DNA of 64,000 nucleotides from Dehalococcoidales bacterium (GTDB taxonomy: Bacteria; Chloroflexota; Dehalococcoidia; Dehalococcoidales; UBA5760). Both the position numbers and the translations under genes were made by a program. Under the pieces are notes generated by a model. The model was given only the letters and a program-made list of their open reading frames with translations, had not been told where the DNA came from and made no database searches. Below, one piece after another: positions 25,351 to 32,974 of the stretch. How positions within the stretch are numbered: position 1 is the stretch's first letter; every line of letters starts with the position of its first letter. The DNA is taken from contig JAQUQE010000004.1 of the NCBI GenBank assembly GCA_028716225.1, positions 62,001 to 126,000 on the forward strand, written 5' to 3'.

Positions 25351-25926
25351 CTATTTCACCTCGTAATATTCCGGCTTGTAGTACGGACTTTCCTGCGGAT
25401 TATAGAAGCTTACTATTATCCTTCGCTCAACGTCTCCGCGATTGACCCGCACGGTATAATCATAGGACTGTCCGGCTATCGGGTCAACGATTCCGAGGTC
25501 TTCGCTCGATAGTACCCACTCCATTCTTGTCTCTCCGAACGGCTTAACCGATACATCCTGAGATAACAAGTCAACGATCTTTTCATTACCCTTCCATAGC
25601 GAGGCCTGAACATCAGCCGAATAGGATGCAGATTTGTGGTTTTCAATTACATACTCGAAGGATATATCCTGGCTCCAGTCCGCACCTATGCAACAGTATG
25701 AGTATTTGTCTCCCTCGCTTCCAACGGGGCGCTCCGGAGTGTAATATTCACCGGAGCCTTTATGCAGCCAGTAATCCGCCTCTATGGTTTGAGGAGGATA
25801 CTCCCCTACAGATATATGAAAGGTGTCATAGACACCCAGATAGCCATCCACTATGAATATGGCAATCAGCCCGGCAAAGCAAGCTATGGCAAGATATAGG
25901 AATCGACGCTTCGGTTTCTTCTTCAT
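25351..25926 (-). CDS. membrane-anchored extracytoplasmic protein, unknown family
   Basis: A 191-residue protein with a basic N-terminus (KKKPKRR) and one uncleaved signal-anchor helix (about residues 9-28), then about 160 residues outside the membrane. That part is rich in Tyr, Ser, Val and acidic residues and looks like a beta-sandwich. A Tyr-Cys-Cys pair lies near residue 78. The C-terminal VRVNRGDVERRIIVSFYNP resembles immunoglobulin-like surface domains only in texture. First gene of the small membrane-protein trio. Confidence 0.6.
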   Translation of the reverse strand: MKKKPKRRFLYLAIACFAGLIAIFIVDGYLGVYDTFHISVGEYPPQTIEADYWLHKGSGEYYTPERPVGSEGDKYSYCCIGADWSQDISFEYVIENHKSASYSADVQASLWKGNEKIVDLLSQDVSVKPFGETRMEWVLSSEDLGIVDPIAGQSYDYTVRVNRGDVERRIIVSFYNPQESPYYKPEYYEVK

Positions 25927-26278
25927 GTATTTAGAGTCCCGGCCCTCCCAAAATGGCTATTAATCTTATTTATTACTACACTCCCCATACCAAGCAGGTT
26001 ATTGTTGCACACGACCTACTGCAAGTGTAGTGATTGTAGACCCGCCCGAGGAGGTTGTCAATACCTTTTTCGATTGAATCGGCAGCGGCAGGTGTTGCTG
26101 ATATATGTCAACAGAAGTATGGGCACCCTTGGAGCGAAGAAATGACAGGCTTCAACGCTCTCACCTATCAGGTTATCGCGGTTAGAAGATACATTGGGCT
26201 AACGCCACGGCTTATCGGAAAATCTCGGCAGATTAGTACGTATGATATGCCACCCAGAAAACGCCCGGGCAATTTATC
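25927..26278. other. gene-free stretch, nothing recognised
   Basis: About 350 bases between the membrane-protein trio and the transketolase C-half gene. An open frame crosses part of it but has no ribosome site and runs antisense into the transketolase gene. No tRNA, repeat or clear terminator was seen. Confidence 0.45.
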
Positions 26279-27220
26279 TTACTTCTTGCGCGCCATCACC
26301 GAGCGGACTGCGGCCTCGATACCATCAGCAGTCAGCCCGTATCTCTCGAGAAGCTCTCTATCCTTACCTGACCGGGCATAGGTGTCTTTGATGGCAACGA
26401 ACTCCAGCGGCACCGGCTGATGTCTGCCCGTCACCTGAGCCACCTCGCTGCCCAGCCCGCCGTGTTCCAGGTGCTCCTCGGCGGTAACGATGGCCCCGGT
26501 CTCACGGGCCGCCTTGATAATAGCCTCTTCATCGATAGGCTTAAGGGTAGACATATTAAGAACACGGCAGTCAACACCCTGCTGCTCCAACCTCTCAGCA
26601 GCTTCCAGAGCGGCCGATACCATAATACCGATGGCGATTATAGTGACGTCCTGCCCCGGCTTCATAGTTGCCGCCTTACCCAGTCTGAAGCGGTAGTCTT
26701 CACCGAAGACCAGCGGCAGTTTCGGCCGGCCCAGTCTGATGTAGAACGGCCCGCAGCAGGATACCGCCGCCCTCACCGCCTGGGCGGTCTCAACAGCATC
26801 GGCAGGAACAATAACGGTAAAACCGGGTAGCGCACCGATTAAGGCCAGGTCCTCGATAGACTGGTGCGATGTGCCGTCCTCCCCGACGCTGATGCCCCCG
26901 TGAGTAACCACCAGCTTGACGTTAAATCCCGGCTGGGCAATCGACATACGCACCTGATCGAAACAGCGTCCCGGTACAAATACGGCAAAGGTACTGGCAA
27001 AGGGCATTTTACCCGAAGCGGCCAGTCCGGCGGCAATACCAACCATATTCTGCTCGGCGATGCCGCAGTCAAAAAAGCGGCCGGGGAACTCACTGGCGAA
27101 GAAATGGGTCATCGTCGACTTGGACAGATCGGCGTCCAGCACGACAATGTCCGGGTTCTCTCTACCCAGCTCAACCAGGGTCTTACCATAGGTCTCCCTT
27201 AAGGAGACGAGCTCGGACAC
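26279..27220 (-). CDS. transketolase, C-terminal subunit
   Basis: A 313-residue protein carrying the pyrimidine-binding and C-terminal domains of transketolase: DADLSKSTMTHFF, FDCGIAEQNMVGIAAGLA (the catalytic Glu that activates thiamine) and the THGGISVGEDGTSHQ loop. With the N-terminal subunit encoded 2 nt upstream it forms a split transketolase of the non-oxidative pentose phosphate pathway. Split enzymes are common in archaea and many anaerobes. Confidence 0.93.
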   Translation of the reverse strand: MSELVSLRETYGKTLVELGRENPDIVVLDADLSKSTMTHFFASEFPGRFFDCGIAEQNMVGIAAGLAASGKMPFASTFAVFVPGRCFDQVRMSIAQPGFNVKLVVTHGGISVGEDGTSHQSIEDLALIGALPGFTVIVPADAVETAQAVRAAVSCCGPFYIRLGRPKLPLVFGEDYRFRLGKAATMKPGQDVTIIAIGIMVSAALEAAERLEQQGVDCRVLNMSTLKPIDEEAIIKAARETGAIVTAEEHLEHGGLGSEVAQVTGRHQPVPLEFVAIKDTYARSGKDRELLERYGLTADGIEAAVRSVMARKK

Positions 27221-27222
27221 TT

Positions 27223-28098
27223 CTATTCCAGCTCCTTCAGTGCCATTGCTACCTCGGCGGCATTAGGGGCTTTGCCGTGAAAATCGACCTGGTTCTCCAT
27301 AAAGCTGACCCCCTTACCCTTGACGGTACGGGCAATAATAACTGACGGTTGCCCCTTGACCGACCGCACCTGCTCAAAGGCGGCGTCAAGCCCGGCAAGG
27401 TCATGCCCGTCAACACTGACGGTATGCCAGCCGAAAGCCCGCCATTTCTCGACAAACGGAGCCAAGTTCATAATATCACGGTTCCAGCCGTCAAGCTGCA
27501 GGCCGTTATTGTCCACAATAGCCACCAGGTTATCTGTCTTGAAATGGGCCGCCGCCATAGCCGCTTCCCACACCTGACCCTCATCGCACTCCCCGTCCCC
27601 AACCAGAACGTAGACCCGGTAGTCTTTTGAGTCGAGACGACCGGCCAGGGCGACGCCAACGGCAAAGGACAACCCCTGCCCCAGAGCGCCGGCGGTCATC
27701 TCTACTCCGGGAATCAGCCGGCAGTCGGTGTGGCCCTGGAGACGGCTTTCCAGCTTTCTTAAGGTGAGCAGCTCTTCAACCGGGAAGTACCCGCATTCAG
27801 CGAGGGTGGCATAGAGCAGCGGGGCGGCATGGCCCTTGCTCAAGACGAACCTGTCCCGATCCGGCCAGCAGGGGTCAAGCGGCTTATGCCTGAGCACGCG
27901 GAAATAGAGGGCGGTAACAATCTCTACGGCAGATAGAGAGCCGCCGGGGTGACCGCTGCCCGCTTCACCTATCATTGAAATGATGTGGCGGCGCAGCCTT
28001 TTCGCCACGGTCTTCATATCTTCCGGTGAGAGCGACGAAAAAACCCCGGCTTTTATCTTATCCGCCGAGGTTCTCGATTTACTACTTGGTTCCGACAA
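27223..28098 (-). CDS. transketolase, N-terminal subunit
   Basis: A 291-residue thiamine-diphosphate domain: GHPGGSLSAVEIV (substrate loop), SKGHAAPLLYA, and the TPP/metal motif GDGECDEGQVWEA with NNGLQLDG. A TTG at 28098 is the likely start because GGGGGTG lies 8 nt upstream; a later ATG would truncate the first helix. The stop is separated from the C-terminal subunit gene by 2 nt. The promoter at 28128-28157 faces that of the divergent gene at 28259. Confidence 0.92.
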   Translation of the reverse strand: MSEPSSKSRTSADKIKAGVFSSLSPEDMKTVAKRLRRHIISMIGEAGSGHPGGSLSAVEIVTALYFRVLRHKPLDPCWPDRDRFVLSKGHAAPLLYATLAECGYFPVEELLTLRKLESRLQGHTDCRLIPGVEMTAGALGQGLSFAVGVALAGRLDSKDYRVYVLVGDGECDEGQVWEAAMAAAHFKTDNLVAIVDNNGLQLDGWNRDIMNLAPFVEKWRAFGWHTVSVDGHDLAGLDAAFEQVRSVKGQPSVIIARTVKGKGVSFMENQVDFHGKAPNAAEVAMALKELE

Positions 28099-28127
28099 TT
28101 ACGGCAACACCCCCGAGAGTCTGGCCT

Positions 28128-28157
28128 ATTATACTATGGCCGGCAACGCCAAGTCTA
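28128..28157 (-). promoter_or_regulatory. promoter of the transketolase operon
   Basis: Minus strand: TAGACT (-35, 28157-28152), an 18-nt spacer, TATAAT (-10, 28133-28128), about 30 nt before the TTG start. The -10 is perfect, the -35 matches four of six bases. Confidence 0.45.
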
Positions 28158-28211
28158 TCGATTGCGCCGGGCGCCTTACCCGGCCCCGGTAGGACCACTT
28201 AGACATCTGAA

Positions 28212-28241
28212 TTGAATTCTTGCTACGATTTCTTCTATAAT
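28212..28241 (+). promoter_or_regulatory. promoter of the acidic-tail protein gene
   Basis: TTGAAT (28212-28217), an 18-nt spacer and a perfect TATAAT (28236-28241). Transcription would begin about 11 nt before the GTG start at 28259, which has no ribosome site. Confidence 0.55.
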
Positions 28242-28258
28242 TACCCTTGGTGTGAGTA

Positions 28259-29056
28259 GTGAGCAAGCTGATAGATAAACTAAACCGGACGGCAAACGGC
28301 GGCCCACAGGCCATCGGATTCCGGGCCAGACAGGCATCCCCGCCCAAGCCAGGGATGCTGCTGATTGCCATTTTAACCCCGGCTGATGCCGGCGAAGCAG
28401 TTGACCGTATCGGTGATGCCGATGCCGGGCTGCTGTCTATTTCCAGAACTAAGGCTGATGCCAGGGCTCTCCGGGAATGCTCCCAGGCTGTACCCGGTAT
28501 ACCCTGGGGCGTCTGGCTGAAAGACGCTGGGAGAGGTAAAACAGACCTGAAAGGGATCGACTGCGACTTCATCGTTTTCCCAGCCAGCACACCGCTGAGG
28601 GACATTCAGGATACCAAAGCAGGCAAGATACTGGAGGTTAACGCGTCGATAAGCGAAGGCCTGCTGAGAACGATTAACAAACTGCCGCTGGATGCGGTAC
28701 TCATTGTTGACGGCCAGAGTAACAGCTCACTGCTTACCTGGCAGTACTTGATGCTCGTCCGGCACTTCGCCGCCTCGCTGGTGAAGCCCTTGCTGATCCC
28801 GGTGCCGGCAAAAGTAACCGCTACCGAGCTTGGGGCGTTGTGGGAGGCCGGAGCGGACGGCGTAATAGTGGCAGTGGGTAATGGACAGCCGGCAGAGGCA
28901 TTAAGTGAACTCAGGAGAGCGGTTGATAAGCTGGCCCTCCCGGCACGGCGCCGGCAGGATACGGTTAAGGCCCTACTGCCTCGGATTACCGGGAAAATCT
29001 TGAGCGAAGAGAGTGAGGAGGGGGAGGAAGAAGAAGAAGAAGGGGAGGAGGAGTAA
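28259..29056 (+). CDS. TIM-barrel-like protein with poly-Glu tail, unknown function
   Basis: A 265-residue protein with alternating strands and helices (LLIAILTPADAGEAVDRIG, DAVLIVDGQSN, LLIPVPAKVTATELGALWEAGADGVIVAVGNG) typical of a TIM barrel; the late Gly-Ala-Asp-Gly-Val-Ile segment resembles a phosphate-binding strand. I do not recognise the family and see no catalytic signature. The last 17 residues are almost only Glu (SEESEEGEEEEEEGEEE), encoded by a 39-base purine tract. It is divergent from transketolase and converges closely on treT. Confidence 0.7.
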   Translation: MSKLIDKLNRTANGGPQAIGFRARQASPPKPGMLLIAILTPADAGEAVDRIGDADAGLLSISRTKADARALRECSQAVPGIPWGVWLKDAGRGKTDLKGIDCDFIVFPASTPLRDIQDTKAGKILEVNASISEGLLRTINKLPLDAVLIVDGQSNSSLLTWQYLMLVRHFAASLVKPLLIPVPAKVTATELGALWEAGADGVIVAVGNGQPAEALSELRRAVDKLALPARRRQDTVKALLPRITGKILSEESEEGEEEEEEGEEE

Positions 29057-29066
29057 GGAACTGGCT

Positions 29067-30323
29067 TTAAGAAGGTTGCCCGTCCAGCAGGCTCTTTATC
29101 AGTCTGAGTTCATCTCTAATCAGCCTGGGGATCAGGAAGTTTTTCGCAACGATTCTCTTACCCTCTTCACCTAACCTGTGACACACCTCCGGATGGTACA
29201 GAAGGAATACTATCTTCTCAGCGCATTCCTCAATGCTGTTTACCAGGTAGTTGCTAAGTCCACCGGTCATCTGCAGGGGTATGCCCCCGGCATTACCGGC
29301 TACCACCGGAGTTTCTTTCCATAACGCCTCGGCTACCACCAGCCCGAACCCCTCTCTGATCGATTTCTGAACGACAACGTCGCTAGCCCGCTGAAAGGCG
29401 TTGACCTCCATATTACCCATCCCGGTCAGGTTGGAATAGATGAACATATCATCATCCTTATTGGCTTCGGTATTGATAGCGGCATACATATCCCCGGACT
29501 CAGGGTCATCCTGAGCAAAGCTACCTATCATAGCCAGCTGCAACCCCGGCACCTTTTTCTTAGCCAGCCGGTAGGCGGCTATGGTACCGAAGGGGTCTTT
29601 CCAACGGTCGAAGCGGGATACCTGGGTAATGATAGGACGGCTACGATCGAAACCGAGGTTCTCCAGCAGTTCCCGGCACAGTTCCCGATCGATAAACATA
29701 TTCTTCGAGGTAAAGGCACAAATCGCCGGCGCCATAGTAGCAATCCTGGCTAGACGGAGGTCTTTCGGGACGAACTCCCCGGTGGTAAAGACGGCAGCAT
29801 CATACCCTTCAATATACGGGCGCAGGAAGTTCCACACCATAGCATCTGGCTGCGAGCTATCGACATGGCAGCGCCATATCCATTTGGCACTGTTGTGCTC
29901 GGGCAGGAAATGACGCAGGGCGGCCGGCTGAGGGTCGTTGATAATAAAGACATCATAGTCGGCGTCCAGCTCGCGGGCGTTAGCCAGATTATTGGCCAGA
30001 TAAGCCCTTCTGATGCTCTCCTTTTTAATCGCTTCAAAAGGAGCACCCTGCAGAGCATTATGCAGTCCCTTGGTAATGGTAAAGAACCGTTGGTCGCCAC
30101 GTATCACCTGCCAGTCGGCATTAATACCTAAGCCCCGTAACAGCGGAATGAAAGAGACCAAGAGTTCGGCTACGCCGCCACCGAAGGGAGTTGAATTGAT
30201 ATGGCACAGACGCAGTCCCTTTAGCTCTTCCCCCAGACTGACAACTTCATCGATGAGCTCCCGGTGACAGACACGGCGATACCTGTCAATATCAGATATC
30301 CCCAGGGAGATTTTATGCAGCAT
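29067..30323 (-). CDS. treT: trehalose synthase, glycosyltransferring (TreT, GT4)
   Basis: A 418-residue GT4 enzyme that closely recalls archaeal TreT, which makes trehalose directly from a nucleotide-diphosphate glucose and glucose. Matching stretches include HINSTPFGGGVAELL (about residues 42-56), DPQPAALRHF, WRCHVDSSQPD, PIITQVSRFDRWKDPFG, SNLTGMGNMEVNAFQRASDV and SIREGFGLVVAEALWKETPVV with the donor-site Glu pair. ATG 30323 is preferred over TTG 30329 because AGGGG lies 8 nt upstream of it. With treS in the same window the organism has two possible trehalose routes. Confidence 0.9.
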   Translation of the reverse strand: MLHKISLGISDIDRYRRVCHRELIDEVVSLGEELKGLRLCHINSTPFGGGVAELLVSFIPLLRGLGINADWQVIRGDQRFFTITKGLHNALQGAPFEAIKKESIRRAYLANNLANARELDADYDVFIINDPQPAALRHFLPEHNSAKWIWRCHVDSSQPDAMVWNFLRPYIEGYDAAVFTTGEFVPKDLRLARIATMAPAICAFTSKNMFIDRELCRELLENLGFDRSRPIITQVSRFDRWKDPFGTIAAYRLAKKKVPGLQLAMIGSFAQDDPESGDMYAAINTEANKDDDMFIYSNLTGMGNMEVNAFQRASDVVVQKSIREGFGLVVAEALWKETPVVAGNAGGIPLQMTGGLSNYLVNSIEECAEKIVFLLYHPEVCHRLGEEGKRIVAKNFLIPRLIRDELRLIKSLLDGQPS

Positions 30324-30376
30324 TTCCAATACCCCTGCGTGCTGTGCAGATACAAAGTGTGGCCGGGGATATCACC

Positions 30377-31516
30377 CTAACGCTGCGACAGTTGCCAGGA
30401 CTTTCCTTCTGTGGTAATCGCCGGAGCCACTACCATCTCAGCCTGATGCATTTCCTGCATATTCAAAGCACCGCAGACACCCATCGCGGTTCGGATTGCC
30501 CCGACCAGGTTCTGGCTGCCATCGGTAACCGAGGTAGGGCCAAAGAGGATCTGTTCCACTGAACCGGTGGTGCCGACCTTTATCCGGGTACCCCTGGGCA
30601 ACGCCGGGTGCGGATGGGACATACCCCAGTGATAACCCCGCCCCGGAGCTTCTTTAGCCTGAGCCAGGATAGACCCCAGCATTACCGCATCGGCTCCGGC
30701 CGCCAGGGCTTTGCACAAATCTCCGCCTTTGCGAAAACCCCCGTCGGTGATTATCGGCACATACCGGCCGGACTCACGCTGGTACTCGTCCCTGGCAGCA
30801 GCACAGTCCATAGTGGCTGTTATCTGAGGAACACCGATACCGAGCACTTCCCTGGTAGTGCAGGCAGCGCCCGGCCCGATACCAACCAGTACCCCGGAGA
30901 TTCCCGTTCTCATCAGCTCCAGGGTTGCATTGTAACTGACACAGTTACCCACGACAACAGGCAGCGTTATTGCTTCACAAAGCTCGGAAAAGACCAGCCC
31001 GCGATAGCTTTTTGAGACGTGTTTGGCAGTGGTAACCGTGGACTGGACAAAAAGGACGTCGGCTCCGGCTTCAGCAACTATAGGAGCAAAGCGCTTGGCG
31101 TTGGCCGGCATTACCGACACAGCGCATACCGCCCCTGCTTCCTTAATCCCCCTTATTCGTTCACCGATAAGGTTCTCCTTTACCGGCTGGGAGTAGATCT
31201 TCTGGAGCAGAGCGGTTACCTCGGTATTCGATGCCCGAGTGATTTCGCCAAGAATATCATCCGGGTTATCGTAACGAGTCTGTACACCCTCCAGGTGGAG
31301 AACGGCCAGACCACCGAGCTTGCTCATCAGAATAGCGGATTTGACATCGGTCACCGCATCCATCGCTGAAGCGATGATGGGAATAGAAAAGGTGAGGTTC
31401 CCTATCTTGAAATCTATGTTTGTCTGGTCGGGATTGATGGTTACCTCTCCGGGCACTATCGCTACTTCATCAAATCCGTAGGCACGCCGTAGCTGTTTAA
31501 ACTGGGCAGAAGCCAT
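30377..31516 (-). CDS. GuaB3-type IMP dehydrogenase family protein
   Basis: A 379-residue IMP dehydrogenase/GMP reductase-type barrel without the CBS (Bateman) insert, matching the GuaB3 subgroup of cyanobacteria and actinobacteria. The catalytic loop GIGPGAACTTREVLGIGVPQ holds the active Cys; DGGFRKGGDLCKALAAGADAVMLGS is the phosphate-binding region. The protein probably oxidises IMP to XMP or acts in purine balance. The start at 31516 is chosen over 31570 because AAGGATGG lies just before it. It is a single gene. Confidence 0.87.
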   Translation of the reverse strand: MASAQFKQLRRAYGFDEVAIVPGEVTINPDQTNIDFKIGNLTFSIPIIASAMDAVTDVKSAILMSKLGGLAVLHLEGVQTRYDNPDDILGEITRASNTEVTALLQKIYSQPVKENLIGERIRGIKEAGAVCAVSVMPANAKRFAPIVAEAGADVLFVQSTVTTAKHVSKSYRGLVFSELCEAITLPVVVGNCVSYNATLELMRTGISGVLVGIGPGAACTTREVLGIGVPQITATMDCAAARDEYQRESGRYVPIITDGGFRKGGDLCKALAAGADAVMLGSILAQAKEAPGRGYHWGMSHPHPALPRGTRIKVGTTGSVEQILFGPTSVTDGSQNLVGAIRTAMGVCGALNMQEMHQAEMVVAPAITTEGKSWQLSQR

Positions 31517-31821
31517 ATTACCATCCTTTCTTAAAGAGAAACTATACCAAAGAGAGCAATTCAAAGTCAAGGAACTATAACCGCAGGCACCTTGCCGGGC
31601 CGGGTTTGCGATTCGCCGGGCAGGCAGAGGGTGATCAACTGATTCAACAGACCGTCCGGTAGTCGAGTTTATGCCGTGGATGGGGGACCTTTGTTCCTGG
31701 TATGTGTATTATAAAGGATATCAAAGGGAAATAACAGATTTGGTAGCCGATGATATACACCGGTGTGGACGGGTGATCAAGTCTCGGTTTATAATATCTA
31801 GGCTGAGGAAGATAATAGGCG
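31517..31821. other. divergent gap between guaB3 and rsmI
   Basis: About 305 bases. It holds the rsmI promoter (31766-31795). Nothing else is recognised; the short open frame across it has no ribosome site. Confidence 0.45.
31766..31795 (+). promoter_or_regulatory. promoter of the rsmI-metG group
   Basis: TGGACG (31766-31771), an 18-nt spacer and TATAAT (31790-31795), leaving a leader of about 20 nt before rsmI. Confidence 0.45.
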
Positions 31822-32637
31822 ATGCCGGTTCTTTACCTGGTGGCGACACCGATTGGTAACCTTGAAGATATTTCCCTGCGTGCCCTGCGTACCCTGAGGG
31901 AAGTGAATCTGATTGCGGCTGAGGATACCCGCCGGACGAAGCAGCTTCTCACCAAATATGATATTAAGACATCGCTAACAAGCTATCACGAGCATAATAA
32001 GAAGGCCAAGCTGGATTACCTGCTGGAACGTCTCGGCAGTGAAGATGTGGCCCTTGTTTCCGACGCCGGGATGCCGGGGATGTCCGACCCCGGCTATGAG
32101 TTGGTCGTAGCGGCCAGTGAGCGGGGTGTCCCGGTGGTGCCCGTTCCCGGACCTTCGGCGGTCATCACGGCGCTGGCTGTCTCAGGACTACCAGTACAGA
32201 GGTTTATCTATCTGGGCTTTCTGCCTCGCCGGGCGAGCAGCCGGGTTAAGCTTCTGGAGTCGGTGGCTGGTGAATGCGGCAGCATCGTCGTCCTGGAAAC
32301 ACCTCATCGGCTGAGGGCCAGCCTGAACGATATCAGACTCGCTCTGGGAGACAGAAGGATAGCCGCTTGCCGTGAACTGACCAAGGTATATGAAGAAGTC
32401 TTCCGGGGTACGATAAGCGAGGCGATAGAACACTTCACCCAGCCGAAGGGAGAGTTTACCCTGGTCATTGCCGGCAGGGATGAAGAGGACAAACCACAGT
32501 TGACCACTGAGATCGAAGAACAGCTAAGCGGTATGCGTCAGTCCGGAATAAGGGCCAGAGAAGCGATAACCAGAACAGCCTCGGAGACGGGACTGTCACG
32601 GAAGGAGCTTTATCGTGCCTGGCTTAAGCTGCCCTGA
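31822..32637 (+). CDS. rsmI: 16S rRNA 2'-O-ribose C1402 methyltransferase
   Basis: A 271-residue tetrapyrrole-methylase-fold enzyme. It starts with the RsmI hallmark LYLVATPIGNLEDIS and has AEDTRRTKQLL, the SDAGMPGMSDPGYELV SAM-site loop and the PGPSAVITALAVSG loop. It methylates the ribose of C1402 in the ribosomal P site. A GAGGAAG site precedes the ATG. First gene of a plus-strand group with a zinc-finger protein, metG and a polyprenyl synthase. Confidence 0.95.
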   Translation: MPVLYLVATPIGNLEDISLRALRTLREVNLIAAEDTRRTKQLLTKYDIKTSLTSYHEHNKKAKLDYLLERLGSEDVALVSDAGMPGMSDPGYELVVAASERGVPVVPVPGPSAVITALAVSGLPVQRFIYLGFLPRRASSRVKLLESVAGECGSIVVLETPHRLRASLNDIRLALGDRRIAACRELTKVYEEVFRGTISEAIEHFTQPKGEFTLVIAGRDEEDKPQLTTEIEEQLSGMRQSGIRAREAITRTASETGLSRKELYRAWLKLP

Positions 32638-32688
32638 GTCTCCGGAATAGCGTAGAATTATATCACTGAACCGAGGAGGAATGATAAA

Positions 32689-32886
32689 ATGCGTCGGGGT
32701 TGTATCTCTCTGGGCGATGTCCGGTGCGATGATTGTCAGCGTATTATTTCCCACTCCGGACATTATCTCATCATTGAAGAGGAAGGCAGCATGAAGCGTC
32801 TCTGTCAGCATTGCAGCCTGGACAAAGGCTATGCCCACTACAAAGAAGAGAAGGGGGAGCGGGTACTGACCTTCTTTTCGGAGTGA
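32689..32886 (+). CDS. small four-cysteine zinc-binding protein
   Basis: A 65-residue protein with one predicted zinc site, Cys-Asp-Asp-Cys (about residues 13-16) and Cys-Gln-His-Cys (about 39-42), separated by about 22 residues. The start is supported by GAGGAATGATAAA before ATG. No named family is recognised. Its position between rsmI (51 nt) and metG (88 nt) suggests a translation-related role, but that is only context. Confidence 0.7.
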   Translation: MRRGCISLGDVRCDDCQRIISHSGHYLIIEEEGSMKRLCQHCSLDKGYAHYKEEKGERVLTFFSE

Positions 32887-32974
32887 GATTTAAACCGCTC
32901 TGGTTTTTGGCTGGTATTAATAAGGAGTGCTGCCGGATGGCAGTAAATTCAGTTTTTTAAGCAAGGGAGAGCCT

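Noticed and set aside
26055-26381. 108-codon open frame at the edge of the transketolase gene
   Set aside because: No ribosome site, antisense to the transketolase end, no recognised family. A decayed gene cannot be excluded but is not supported.
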